A stretch of DNA of 64,000 bases from Paraburkholderia monticola (GCF_001580545.1 NZ_LRBG01000037.1:682001-746000), one strand, 5' to 3'. Numbered from the stretch's first letter, positions 8,100 to 16,828 are shown. Made by a program: numbers and translations. The notes: generated by a model not told the origin, from the sequence alone.

Positions 8100-9991
8100 C
8101 GCGCGCGAAAGATGGGCCGGAAGAAGGCGTTCAGCTCTTCGTACGCATTCAATGGAAGCACATGGGCCACGTATTGGTCGGGACGTACCAGCACGAGTGC
8201 GCCCTGTTCGCGATCGATGCCGCGCTCGTCGAAGATATCAGTCGTCGCGTCGCTCGTAAATGCCTTTTCGTAGTCGATCAGGCCGTGGCGTCCTTTGCGC
8301 GGCAGCAAAAGCGCGGGTAGGGCGTCGAGACGGACTTCGCGATGCGGCTGCTGCAGCACCGCGCGCAGATCGAGGACGCTGTCCACGTCGGCGTCCTTCG
8401 GCGTGACCAGCCGCAAGACCGAATCGGGCGAGCTGTCGAGATGCTCGCACAGCGCATTGAGCGCACGGCCAGACGCGTCCGCGAAAGCGTACAGGCGCCA
8501 GCGGCCGTCCGCGCGACCGGCGTGCCCGAGGTGGAACGGCTTGGCATCCGCGAGGCGAACGACCGGCGACGAATGAAAGCGCGCGCCGATCGAAAAGCCC
8601 TTGGCGAGCGCCTGATGGGTCGCTTCACCGGTCAGGGTCGCCGGCCGGTAACGCGTGGCGACGCCAGCCGTGTAGCGGCCAGCGCGAACGAAGTACGCCT
8701 GCAGCTCCGCGGGATCGACACCGCCCGCTTCGGGCCGGTTCGGGTCCTTGGGCGGCGCGGCCATCATCGCCGACCATTCCTTGTCGAAATCGATCAGCTC
8801 CTGCGCAATCGGTTGGCGCTCGTCCGAATACGTGCGCAACAGATCGGCGTCGCTGCGACCCTCCAGCACCGCGCCGAGCTTCCAGCCGAGATTGAAGCCG
8901 TCCTGCATCGACACGTTCATGCCCTGGCCCGCTTTGGCGCTATGCGTATGGCAGGCATCGCCCGCGATGAACACGCGAGGCTCGCGAGCGGTGCCGTCGG
9001 CGGCGATCGCGTCGTCGAAGCGGTCGGTGAGGCGCTGCCCGACCTCGTAGACCGAGAACCATGCCACTTCTTTCACGTCGAGCGTATAGGGATGGAGAAT
9101 GCGCTGCGCCGTCTCGATGATGCGATCGACCGTGATCTGCTTGAGGCTGTCGCGGCTCTCCGGGGTGACATCGCCGAGGTCGACGTAGAAGCGGACGAGA
9201 TAGCCGCCTTCACGCGGAATGATGAGGAGGTTGCCCTTGCTTGCGGATTGAATCGCCGCTTTCAGGCGGATGTCCGGAAAGTCGCTGACGGCTAGCGCAT
9301 CCATCACGCCCCACGCGTGGTTCGCCGCGTCGCCCTTCAGCGTTTGTCCGATGGCCGTGCGTACGCGGCTGCGTGAGCCGTCGCAACCGACGACATAGCG
9401 CGCCCGCACGGTCACGGTCTCGTCGAGCCGCGCCGGATCGGTACGCTTTAACGTGACCAGCACCGGATATTCATGCGTGTCGTCGCGCTGAACATCGACG
9501 AGTTCGAGGCCGTAGTCCGGTTCCATCCGACGCGCGGAGCGGCGCATCACATCGAGCAGATATTCCTGGATGCGAGCCTGATTGACGATGACGTGCGGAA
9601 ATTCCGAAAGACCTGTTTCGGTGTCCTGAACGCGACCGGTACGACTGATCGCGCCGCGGTCATTTGCATCGGGACGCCAGAATACCGTTTCGTTGACCCA
9701 GTAGGCTTCTTGCAGCAGACGGTCGCTGAGGCCGAACGCATTGAACATTTCGACGGTACGGCACGCCACGCCATCGGCCTGGCCCATCTGCAACGGTCCG
9801 TCGCGACGCTCGACGATGCGCGTGCTGATCGACGGGAATTGCGACAGTTGCGCCGCCAGCACGAGGCCGGCAGGACCGCTGCCGACGATCAGCACGTCGA
9901 CCGCCTCGGGCATCTGCGCAGCATGCGCATTGCTGAGGGCGGGCTCGATCGTGGGATCGCCGACCCGGAAACCGTTGAGATGAAATTGCAT
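8096..9991 (-). CDS. mobA: FAD-dependent 3-hydroxybenzoate 4-monooxygenase (MobA-like)
   Basis: A class A flavoprotein aromatic hydroxylase of 631 aa that would convert 3-hydroxybenzoate to protocatechuate with NADPH and O2. It has the N-terminal FAD fingerprint VLIVGSGPAGLVLAAQ, a YVVGCDGSRSRVR segment joining FAD and NADPH sites, the second FAD motif VFIAGDACHTHSAKAGQGMN, and the C-terminal thioredoxin-like domain typical of phenol hydroxylase relatives. The opening MQFHLNGFR and the stretches QADG(V/I)ACRT, SEFPHVI and LVVVRPDQYVA-like end closely follow what I recall of C. testosteroni MobA. GGAGGA lies ahead of the ATG at 9991. No protocatechuate ring-cleavage genes lie in the window. 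A related meta-substituted phenol is the main alternative substrate. Confidence 0.85.
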   Translation of the reverse strand: MQFHLNGFRVGDPTIEPALSNAHAAQMPEAVDVLIVGSGPAGLVLAAQLSQFPSISTRIVERRDGPLQMGQADGVACRTVEMFNAFGLSDRLLQEAYWVNETVFWRPDANDRGAISRTGRVQDTETGLSEFPHVIVNQARIQEYLLDVMRRSARRMEPDYGLELVDVQRDDTHEYPVLVTLKRTDPARLDETVTVRARYVVGCDGSRSRVRTAIGQTLKGDAANHAWGVMDALAVSDFPDIRLKAAIQSASKGNLLIIPREGGYLVRFYVDLGDVTPESRDSLKQITVDRIIETAQRILHPYTLDVKEVAWFSVYEVGQRLTDRFDDAIAADGTAREPRVFIAGDACHTHSAKAGQGMNVSMQDGFNLGWKLGAVLEGRSDADLLRTYSDERQPIAQELIDFDKEWSAMMAAPPKDPNRPEAGGVDPAELQAYFVRAGRYTAGVATRYRPATLTGEATHQALAKGFSIGARFHSSPVVRLADAKPFHLGHAGRADGRWRLYAFADASGRALNALCEHLDSSPDSVLRLVTPKDADVDSVLDLRAVLQQPHREVRLDALPALLLPRKGRHGLIDYEKAFTSDATTDIFDERGIDREQGALVLVRPDQYVAHVLPLNAYEELNAFFRPIFRAR

Positions 9992-10002
9992 GACGTCGTC
10001 CT

Positions 10003-10028
10003 CCGTTCAATAGATATCGCTTGAACGG
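10003..10028. promoter_or_regulatory. Perfect inverted repeat upstream of mobA, candidate MobR operator
   Basis: CCGTTCAA at 10003-10010 and TTGAACGG at 10021-10028 are exact reverse complements around a 10-base spacer. The element lies between the putative -10 box and the Shine-Dalgarno of the mobA-like gene, so a bound MarR-type dimer could block transcription. The arms are visible directly; binding is inferred. Confidence 0.6.
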
Positions 10029-10029
10029 A

Positions 10030-10058
10030 AATATACTCCGTACACCAACCATTTTAAA
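10030..10058 (-). promoter_or_regulatory. Putative promoter of the mobA-mobR operon
   Basis: On the minus strand TTTAAA (10053-10058) and TATATT (10030-10035) are spaced by 17 bases, matching -35 and -10 consensus at 4/6 and 5/6 positions. The palindrome at 10003-10028 begins immediately downstream, overlapping the expected start site. Confidence 0.45.
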
Positions 10059-10148
10059 GCGCTTTGTGCGTGGCTGGATGTTTACCCTGGTTTGGGAGTG
10101 TGCTTTGGACTTCCGGGGAACGGCCGTCGATGCCGGGTCAATGCCGCG

Positions 10149-10589
10149 TCATGCGCCGTTGCCGAGCATGGAGCGGCGGCAGGCCGGAGCGCCGCAATGA
10201 CAGCTGTACTGGGTACGGATGTCGTCGGTGATCACGCCATCGACTGACAGCCCGTAGTCGATGAAAAGCTCGTCGCCGGGTGCGATCGCGGCGAGCGCGT
10301 GAATGAAGACGCGCTCGCCCGTCTCGATCGCTTCGCAATTGGGGGCGCAGGCATGGTTGAGAAAGCGGGCGCTGTTGCCGCCACGGCTGCCGTCGATCAC
10401 ACGTCCGTCGGACAGACCAAACACGAACGTATGGCCAGCCTCCGCGCGCTGACGCGCGGCGGCGCGCCGCCAACTGGTCACTTCCCCCTTGTACTCGATG
10501 ACCCGTTCGCCCGCGGCGATCGGCTGCAGCGCGAACACGCCCTTGCCATGCACCGGGGAGCGCCGTGCGGTGATGCGTCGTAATTTCAT
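10149..10589 (-). CDS. SET-domain lysine methyltransferase-like protein
   Basis: A compact SET-domain protein of 146 aa. It starts with the SET-N motif (RSPVHGKGVFAL), then the pseudoknot motifs FLNHACAPNC and GDELFIDYG, and finishes with a Cys-rich post-SET segment (YSCHCGAPACR) that would bind zinc with the Cys of the NHxCxPNC motif. The start at 10589 is preferred because AAGGAAAC lies just upstream; the longer start at 10622 has no such site. SET proteins use S-adenosylmethionine to methylate lysine. The bacterial target of this one is unknown. It is followed upstream on the same strand by a small lipoprotein gene 39 bases away. Confidence 0.85.
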   Translation of the reverse strand: MKLRRITARRSPVHGKGVFALQPIAAGERVIEYKGEVTSWRRAAARQRAEAGHTFVFGLSDGRVIDGSRGGNSARFLNHACAPNCEAIETGERVFIHALAAIAPGDELFIDYGLSVDGVITDDIRTQYSCHCGAPACRRSMLGNGA

Positions 10590-10628
10590 TTTTGTCGTTT
10601 CCTTCGTGACCGTCTGAACCAATCCGGA

Positions 10629-10835
10629 CTATCGACCATGCCAGCCGCCGCCATGGCCACCACCCCAGTAACCGCCGACGCCGATGCCCACACTAACCGA
10701 CGGTGCGGCGTAATACCCGGGCCCATAACCATAGGCGGGGGCTGGCTCGTAACCATAGCCATAGCTTGGCGGCGGGGCGACGACGCAGCCTGCAAGGCCG
10801 ATCGATAGGGCTAGTGCAAAGAGTAGTCGGGTCAT
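10629..10835 (-). CDS. Small Gly/Tyr-rich lipoprotein
   Basis: A 68-aa lipoprotein with a short hydrophobic leader ending in the lipobox LAGC, followed by a Pro/Tyr/Gly repeat-like region (YGYGYEPAPAYGYGPGY) and a Gly/His-rich tail. Two in-frame ATGs (10844 and 10835) follow GGAGG; the second is at a usable distance while the first abuts the Shine-Dalgarno, so 10835 is chosen. Such low-complexity envelope lipoproteins are common in Burkholderiaceae and have no established role. Two other small lipoproteins in this window (35315-35452 and 35807-36382) have similar composition. Confidence 0.75.
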   Translation of the reverse strand: MTRLLFALALSIGLAGCVVAPPPSYGYGYEPAPAYGYGPGYYAAPSVSVGIGVGGYWGGGHGGGWHGR

Positions 10836-11137
10836 GATTGTCATCCTCCATCATCGAGGATACGCAAGATCCGGTCCAGCAGTTTTCGAGCACCACGCCG
10901 ACAGCACTCATTCGTCGGTTGCTGTTTGCTGGCTTCGGTTTCCGCAGGGCCCGAGCCGGTGAGCGAGCGAAACACCGATCAATGAGGTCTGCCCCGCGAA
11001 TAGTGCGATCAATTAATCGTTATGTAATTGTCTTGAAAATACATTGTAATGTTGTCTATGCACCATGGGGCGATGGTCCCCGTTTGCAACGCGAAATTGC
11101 ATGGGGGAATTAATCCGCAACCAGTCCCATTCGCCTA
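10836..11137. other. Divergent intergenic region, no gene seen
   Basis: It separates the minus-strand lipoprotein from the plus-strand metallophosphoesterase, so it should carry both promoters. It is more AT-rich than its surroundings near 11005-11060, where a TTGAAAATACATTGTAATG stretch resembles promoter elements, but I cannot assign a convincing -35/-10 pair. Confidence 0.4.
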
Positions 11138-13336
11138 ATGCTCCTACCTGATCTAACCCGCCTGTTGTGTCGCGTCCTGAAGGTGTCAGTCGTATCCATG
11201 TCAACGTTGCTCATTGCGTGCGGCAACCACGAAGGCCTGAGCGCAGGCGCCGAAGACGTGGCCGCCAGCGCGCAACCACCGATCCAGCGACCCGCCGCGA
11301 CGCAAGTGGCATTCATGCCCGACATTCATTTCCACGACGTCTATGCAACGTTCAAGGACGGCTCCTTTCAAGGTGTGCCCAACCGGAAATCCGGCAAGAA
11401 CGCGACCATTCGCCTGATGCAGGCGCAGATGACGTCGACGCGTCTTTTCAATGAAAACTACTTCGCGTTCATTGCTGCACTCGACGACGCGGTCGGGCGC
11501 GGCGTCAGGTTCATTGCATTGCCCGGCGACTTCTCCGACGACGGTCAGCCGGTCCATATACGCGGTCTGCAAAAGGTACTGGACGACTATTCGAACAGGT
11601 ACGGCATCGAGTTCTTTGCGGCACCGGGCAACCATGATCCAAACCGTCCATTTGCCAGGCCCGGCGGGAAGGATGACTATCTTGGCGTCGATCCGGACAC
11701 CGGTCGAACCGGGGCGGCTCAGGCGATTTATAGCCGCGGCGCCTCCGTTTGCGATGGTTATGCTGGCGAGTGGACGAAACGCGGCGCGACCTATTGCACC
11801 GAAGAAGTCCAGGAACTCGGCTACGACGGCATCACAACGGCGCTCGCTCGACACGGCTTCATGCCGAAGGCCAACTACCTCTATTACGAAACCCCCTACA
11901 GCACGTACAACTATCGTAGCTATTCGCTGGCACGGGCGACCGAGCAGGCGTCGTGGAAGAACCGTCAATACGAAATTTGCAAGGAAGGTGCTGGCGGCGT
12001 CGACAGAAAGAGTGATTACACGCTCTGTCACAATGTGCCGGACACCACTTACCTCGTGGAACCGGTCGAAGGCGTGTGGCTGGTGGGTATCGACGCGAAT
12101 GTCTACATTCCGGGCGGAACAGGTCCGAATGACTTCGCAGGTTCGGGTGATGCCGGCTACAACAGGATGCTGACACACAAGCCGCACGTGATCCGTTGGC
12201 TCACGGACGTCGTCGCACGTGGCAAAGCACTGAACAAGCAGGTGGTTGCGTTCAGCCATTTCCCGATGAGTGAGTTCTTTAATGGCGCATCCGATGACAT
12301 CATCGCGCTACTCGGCGCGGGAAAAATGCAGATGGTGCGTCGTCCGGAAGAGGATGTTACGCGTGCGTTGGCCGATACCGGGTTGAAAGTACACGTCGGC
12401 GGCCACATGCACTTCAACGATACCGCCGTGCGCAAGTACGACGCCGGGCACGCGCTCTTCAACATCCAGGCGCCTTCGCTCGCAGCCTATGTGCCGGCGT
12501 ACAAGCTACTCACGTTGAAGCCCGACAATCAGATCGAGGTGCAAACCGTGCGACTCGACGACGTGCCGCGCTTCGACGAACTGTTTGAGCACTATCGCGA
12601 CGAGCACCGTTTCTACACCGATTTCCCGGCGAAGGTACCTGGTGGCGGCGAATTGTGGAGTGCGTCGATGCTCGATGCAACGAATTACGCCGACTTCACC
12701 TCTCGCTATATGTCCGAACTTGTACGACTGCGTCTACTGAAAGACGACTGGCGCTGCGAAATGCGCGAACTGGTCAAGAGCCCACTGCGCGGTTCGGATC
12801 TGCTGGTTCTGTCGCAACTGCGAACCAGAGTCACTCTCAAGGAACTGCAAAGCACTGACAGTCAGGGGTTTTATAGCAAGGCATTCTATGAGTGCCTCGA
12901 CGAAGCCGGCGGCGCCGGGACACCCAACACTGCATTCTCGCTTGATTATGCGGCCGCGGAGCAAGAGGCGAGAGCGTTGGCTCACGCCAATGGGCTGCGT
13001 CTCGAGGACTTCAATGATTGGCGGGCGATCGATCTTGCTGGGGATTTTGTGCGGATCGCCAACGCGGGCGACCTCGCATTCGCCGATATTCCCGAAAGCC
13101 GCGCACGCCAGTACAAACTGCTTCATACGGCACTGCAATCGACCCATGCATCCCTACGAATGAATGTCGACAAGGTGACGAATGACAACTCCGTGGGCAG
13201 CGTTTTCCAGGCACGCTTCAAACCGCTGATGGACATTCTGCTTAGGCTCGCGAATGGCGCGCCGACCCGTCACTTTGTCATCGACCTCACGACCAACGAT
13301 CTGACCGATCTGACTACCGAAGCGTCGCCGTTCTAG
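11138..13336 (+). CDS. Large lipoprotein metallophosphoesterase (calcineurin-like)
   Basis: A 732-aa secreted phosphoesterase. A leader of about 28 residues ends in the lipobox LIAC, predicting a lipid-anchored protein. All five calcineurin-fold metal motifs are present in order: PDIHFHD, PGDFSDDGQ, GNHDPN, SHFPMSE and GGHMHFND. A region of about 290 residues after the catalytic domain has no motif I recognise. Family members hydrolyse phosphomonoesters, phosphodiesters or nucleotides. It stands alone, divergent from the small lipoprotein and convergent with the MFS gene. The start at the ATG at 11138 gives a reasonable leader, but its Shine-Dalgarno is weak. Confidence 0.8.
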   Translation: MLLPDLTRLLCRVLKVSVVSMSTLLIACGNHEGLSAGAEDVAASAQPPIQRPAATQVAFMPDIHFHDVYATFKDGSFQGVPNRKSGKNATIRLMQAQMTSTRLFNENYFAFIAALDDAVGRGVRFIALPGDFSDDGQPVHIRGLQKVLDDYSNRYGIEFFAAPGNHDPNRPFARPGGKDDYLGVDPDTGRTGAAQAIYSRGASVCDGYAGEWTKRGATYCTEEVQELGYDGITTALARHGFMPKANYLYYETPYSTYNYRSYSLARATEQASWKNRQYEICKEGAGGVDRKSDYTLCHNVPDTTYLVEPVEGVWLVGIDANVYIPGGTGPNDFAGSGDAGYNRMLTHKPHVIRWLTDVVARGKALNKQVVAFSHFPMSEFFNGASDDIIALLGAGKMQMVRRPEEDVTRALADTGLKVHVGGHMHFNDTAVRKYDAGHALFNIQAPSLAAYVPAYKLLTLKPDNQIEVQTVRLDDVPRFDELFEHYRDEHRFYTDFPAKVPGGGELWSASMLDATNYADFTSRYMSELVRLRLLKDDWRCEMRELVKSPLRGSDLLVLSQLRTRVTLKELQSTDSQGFYSKAFYECLDEAGGAGTPNTAFSLDYAAAEQEARALAHANGLRLEDFNDWRAIDLAGDFVRIANAGDLAFADIPESRARQYKLLHTALQSTHASLRMNVDKVTNDNSVGSVFQARFKPLMDILLRLANGAPTRHFVIDLTTNDLTDLTTEASPF

Positions 13337-13419
13337 ATCCGACCTTGTCTGGTTTTCGATGCTGGCGCGCATTGACGCGGAGGGCTCGGCGGAACCTGCA
13401 GCGAATCGGTCGTGGCTTA

Positions 13420-14745
13420 TCACCGTCGCGCCGATTCGCCCTTAACCCCTACCATCAACGCAACCCCGCTAACCACAAGCAGAGCCGCAAGAAGATACAC
13501 GGCGAGATCCATACTGCCGGTCGTCGTACGAATCTGACCGATCACCCACGGGCTAACGATGCCACTGGTAATGCCGATGCTACTGATCAAAGCAATGCCC
13601 GATGCTGCCGCCTTACCGGACAGATAGCTGGTAGGAACGGCCCAGAAAATCGGCAGCGCCGCGAAGATCAACACGGCGGCCAGCGACAGAATCGCCAGCA
13701 TCGCGGGAAAGCTGCTCAGGTGTAGCGTGAGCGCCGCAAGCGCAAGACCACCGCCCACCGTACAGAATGCGAAATGCTTGCGCCGTTCCCCGGTTCGATC
13801 CGAGCGGCGCGCAATCAGAATCAGACCCACCGCGCCGATGGCATTCGGCACCACCGTATAAAGACTCACCGCCATGACATCCTGAACGCCGAAATCGCGG
13901 ATCATCAACGGCATCCAGAAGTTGAGCGTCAGCGACGCACAGGTCAGCGAGAAATAAATGAACGCGAACAGATAGACGCGCGGATTGAGCAGCGCGGCAG
14001 CGAAGCTGCGGCCGTCATGCTTGCTGTCTTTCGCCTGGCCTTGCGCGCAGAGCGCGACGAGCCGTTCCTTCTCGGCCTGCGTGAGCCAGTTCGCGTCGTG
14101 AGGCTTGTCGACCAGATAGCGCCACGTGAGCAAACCGAGGATTACGGCGGGTGCCCCTTCGATCGCAAACATCCATTGCCATCCGAACAGGCTCAGCACG
14201 CCGCTCATGTCGCGCATGATCCAGCCGGAAAACAGTCCTCCGAGCACACCCGCAACCGCCACGCCCGCGAAGAACACCGAGATCACGGCGGCGCGCCGGC
14301 TGGCGGGAAACCAGTAGGTCAGATACAGCACGATGCCAGGGAAAAATCCCGCCTCGAACACGCCCAGCATGAAACGCAGCACATAAAAGTGCGCGGGCTT
14401 CGATACGAACATCATGCACATCGACGCAATACCCCAGAGCAGCATGATCCGCATGAAGGTTTTGCGCGCGCCGTATTTGGCCAGGAGCACGTTGCTCGGC
14501 ACTTCGCACAGCACATAACCGACATAGAACACAGCTGCGCCGAGCCCATACATCGCATCGCTGAAGCCGAGATCATGCTTCATCTGCAATTGCGCAAAGC
14601 CGATGTTGATCCGGTCCAGAAAAGACACGACGTAGCAAAGAAACAGAAACGGCACGATGCGCCACGCGACCTTCCTGAACATCGAATCGTCACTCGCGAC
14701 GGGCACGGCGTGGCCAATGGCGTTGCCATCGAGGGAATGATGCAT
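13420..14745 (-). CDS. MFS transporter, anion:cation symporter (ACS) family
   Basis: A 441-aa, 12-helix major facilitator. The ACS hallmarks are FLDRINIGFAQLQMKHDLGF in the first helix-loop and a FMLGVFEAGFFPGIVLYLTYWFPA-type fifth-helix region. ACS carriers import organic anions such as phthalate, 4-hydroxyphenylacetate, hexuronates or tartrate with protons. GGAG lies upstream of the ATG at 14745. It sits 133 bases beyond the MBL-fold gene on the same strand, but a terminator lies between them, so it may be separately expressed. Position next to a FAD aromatic monooxygenase and two IclR regulators suggests uptake of the aromatic acid used by this locus. The substrate is inferred. Confidence 0.83.
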   Translation of the reverse strand: MHHSLDGNAIGHAVPVASDDSMFRKVAWRIVPFLFLCYVVSFLDRINIGFAQLQMKHDLGFSDAMYGLGAAVFYVGYVLCEVPSNVLLAKYGARKTFMRIMLLWGIASMCMMFVSKPAHFYVLRFMLGVFEAGFFPGIVLYLTYWFPASRRAAVISVFFAGVAVAGVLGGLFSGWIMRDMSGVLSLFGWQWMFAIEGAPAVILGLLTWRYLVDKPHDANWLTQAEKERLVALCAQGQAKDSKHDGRSFAAALLNPRVYLFAFIYFSLTCASLTLNFWMPLMIRDFGVQDVMAVSLYTVVPNAIGAVGLILIARRSDRTGERRKHFAFCTVGGGLALAALTLHLSSFPAMLAILSLAAVLIFAALPIFWAVPTSYLSGKAAASGIALISSIGITSGIVSPWVIGQIRTTTGSMDLAVYLLAALLVVSGVALMVGVKGESARR

Positions 14746-14823
14746 GTCTCGCTCCAGGTGCGGCGCGCGCCTGTGCGAAGACGAGCGCGTCCGAGGCGTC
14801 TAGCGCGCCTTCAGGTATCGAAT

Positions 14824-14853
14824 GGGAAAAAGGAAAGACCGGACGGCCTTTCC
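14824..14853 (-). terminator. Rho-independent terminator after the MBL-fold gene
   Basis: On the minus strand a 10-base-pair stem (14832-14853, one G-U pair, very tight loop) is followed by TTTTTCCC (14824-14831). It lies 26 bases after the stop of the MBL-fold gene at 14879, so it should end that transcript. Confidence 0.7.
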
Positions 14854-14878
14854 TCGAGTGCGGATTGCGGGGCGGCGC

Positions 14879-15838
14879 TCAGTTCTGCAACGCGTCCCAC
14901 ATCTCCTTGTCGCGCTGCGCGGTCCAGATGCGCGGATGGCTGATGCCGCTGGCTTCGTCGTAGGCGCGTGACACGTCGAACGGCAGACAGTGCTCGTAGA
15001 TGAAGACATTGCCGAACTTCGGGTCCATGGCTTTGCGCGTGAGCGCCATCGCACCCTTCAGGTCGAGCTTGTCCTTGAATGCGTCACGGCCTGCCTGCAA
15101 CAGCGTGGTGACGAAGTCTTTCGTGTAGTCGAGACCCTTGTTCACTTCCGCGGGGTTCAGCAGCGCGGGGCCGCGCCCCGGCACCAGCTTGTCCGCGTTC
15201 AGGGCGCGCAGTGCTTCGAGCGTGGCCGGCCATTGTTCGAGCTGCGCGTCGCCGCAGTAGCAGGCCGCGTCGTACTCGACCAGGTCGCCGGAAAACAGCA
15301 CCTTCTGCGACGGCAGCCAGACGACCGTGTCGCCCTTCGTGTGGCCCGAGCCGAGATGCGCGATGCGCACTTCGAGCTTGCCGAGAAAGAGCGTCATTTC
15401 CTTTTCGAAAACCAGCGTCGGCCAAGTCAGCCCCGGCACCGTTTCGACACCGGCAAACAGGCGCGGAAAGCGCTCGATCTCCGACTTCATGTCGGCCTCG
15501 CCGCGCTCCACGATCATTTCGTAGGTGCCGCGGCTCGCGATCACCTGCTGCGCGCCTTCCTTGAAATACGCCGACGCGCCCAGCACGCGCACCGCGTGAT
15601 AGTGCGACAGCACCACGTATTTGATCGGCTTGTCGGTGACGCTGCGGATCTTCGCGATCAGGTCTTGCGCCATGGCCGGCGTGGCGGTGGTGTCGACGAT
15701 CAGCACGCCGTCGTCGCCGATGATCACGCCCGAATTGGGGTCGCCCTCGGCCGTGTACGCATACGCGTTTTCCGACAATTGGGTCCACGTGATCTTCTTC
15801 TCTTCCAGGTCGGCCTGGGATGCAAAAGCCTTCGCCAT
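14879..15838 (-). CDS. MBL-fold protein with degenerate metal-binding motifs
   Basis: A 319-aa protein with the overall metallo-beta-lactamase fold order: SGVIIGDDGVLIVDT near the start, the first metal motif region near residue 79, GHTKGDTVVW, and VLFSGDLVEYDAA. The usual HxHxDH is here HYHAVR, so the Asp and last His are replaced by Val and Arg, and the final His expected in a PGHGP turn is Arg (VPGRGPAL). It may therefore bind metal differently or not at all. GGAG precedes the ATG at 15838. Related proteins sit in aromatic-degradation loci, which fits the neighbouring FAD monooxygenase and IclR genes. It is divergent from the first IclR gene. Confidence 0.8.
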   Translation of the reverse strand: MAKAFASQADLEEKKITWTQLSENAYAYTAEGDPNSGVIIGDDGVLIVDTTATPAMAQDLIAKIRSVTDKPIKYVVLSHYHAVRVLGASAYFKEGAQQVIASRGTYEMIVERGEADMKSEIERFPRLFAGVETVPGLTWPTLVFEKEMTLFLGKLEVRIAHLGSGHTKGDTVVWLPSQKVLFSGDLVEYDAACYCGDAQLEQWPATLEALRALNADKLVPGRGPALLNPAEVNKGLDYTKDFVTTLLQAGRDAFKDKLDLKGAMALTRKAMDPKFGNVFIYEHCLPFDVSRAYDEASGISHPRIWTAQRDKEMWDALQN

Positions 15839-15896
15839 GTCTGTCTCCGTCTAACGACTCAGTGGGGGATGCCTAATAGTCGTCGTCACGGTGATG

Positions 15897-15925
15897 TTTG
15901 TCAATGACAAAATACCTTGTCATTC
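15897..15925. promoter_or_regulatory. Candidate IclR-type operator between the MBL and IclR genes
   Basis: TTTGTCA-A-TGACAAA at 15897-15911 is a perfect 15-base palindrome. It is followed at 15916-15925 by CTTGTCATTC, the same ten bases found upstream of the FAD monooxygenase at 19686-19695. The element lies in the divergent spacer between the MBL-fold gene and the first IclR gene, so one regulator could control both. Confidence 0.5.
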
Positions 15926-16007
15926 GCTAATTTAGGGTAAACGCCGTTGGTTGGTCGGCAGGTTCCGATCGGATACCATTTAGGCCTTCAACGGGCGACA
16001 CCGAACG

Positions 16008-16823
16008 ATGGCCGATACGACAAGCGAAAAGAAGCAGCGGGGCATTCAGAGCGTCGAAGTCGGCGGACGTCTGCTGCAGGTGCTCGCGCGGCAGCGCGAA
16101 CCGCTCGGGCTGACGGAACTGGCCGGCGCGGCACAACTGTCGTCGGCGCAGGCGCATACCTATCTGGTGAGCCTGACGCGCCTCGGCCTCGTCAAACGCG
16201 ACGCACTGACCGGCAACTACGAGCCGGGACCGCTTTCGTTGCGACTCGGCCTCATGCATATCGAACAACAGCCGGTCTACCGCATCGCTGCACCCTATGC
16301 GGCCGCGCTCGCGGAGCGGATCGGTCTGAGCGTGGCGATCTGCGTGGCGGGCGTGCAGGGGCCGACCATCGTGCGATACGAGCGCGGTGGTTCTCCGTTG
16401 CACGTGAACCTGCACATCGGCACGGTGATGTCGCTCGAAGCGACGTCGACGGGCCGCGTCTTCTGCGCGTTCTACGCGCCCGAGCAGATCGCGGAAATGG
16501 CGCGCAGCCAGGCGCAGTCGGCGGACCCGTCGCCGGCTCGCGGTCGCGCTGGCAAAGGTGCGGACAGCGGGCCGGACAGCGCGGCGTGGCGCACACGCTT
16601 CGATGAGATCCGCGCTCGGGGCATCGAGCGCGGCATCGATGCGCCGAGTCCGGGCATCAGCAGTCTGAGCGTGCCGGTGTTCGATGGCGAGCAGCGCATG
16701 CAACTCGCGTTGACGGCGATCGGCTCGTCGGGTTCGATCGATATCGAGTGGGATGGCGCGCTCGCGCGTCAGTTGCTGGAAACTTCCCGGCGTATTACCG
16801 AAGCGTTGGTCACAGCTTCCTGA
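16008..16823 (+). CDS. IclR-family transcriptional regulator (first of a tandem pair)
   Basis: A 271-aa IclR protein: an N-terminal winged helix (SVEVGGRLLQVLARQREPLGLTEL region, residues about 15-75) and a C-terminal ligand-binding GAF-like domain that ends with DAPSPGISSLSVPVFDG. It is divergent from the MBL-fold gene and five bases upstream of a second IclR gene. IclR proteins usually sense an aromatic or related intermediate and act as activator or repressor of the adjacent catabolic operon. A run of Ser/Pro/Arg/Gly (residues about 170-190) interrupts the ligand-binding domain. The same position holds an insertion in its neighbour, so the two probably arose by duplication. Confidence 0.85.
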   Translation: MADTTSEKKQRGIQSVEVGGRLLQVLARQREPLGLTELAGAAQLSSAQAHTYLVSLTRLGLVKRDALTGNYEPGPLSLRLGLMHIEQQPVYRIAAPYAAALAERIGLSVAICVAGVQGPTIVRYERGGSPLHVNLHIGTVMSLEATSTGRVFCAFYAPEQIAEMARSQAQSADPSPARGRAGKGADSGPDSAAWRTRFDEIRARGIERGIDAPSPGISSLSVPVFDGEQRMQLALTAIGSSGSIDIEWDGALARQLLETSRRITEALVTAS

Positions 16824-16828
16824 GAACC

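Noticed and set aside
13401..13439. 9-base inverted repeat GCGAATCGG/CCGATTCGC at the end of the MFS gene
   Set aside because: It spans the MFS stop codon and lacks a T tract; too weak to call a terminator.
14879..15838. Calling this MBL-fold gene an alkyl sulfatase or active hydrolase
   Set aside because: Canonical metal ligands are replaced, so hydrolase activity cannot be assumed.
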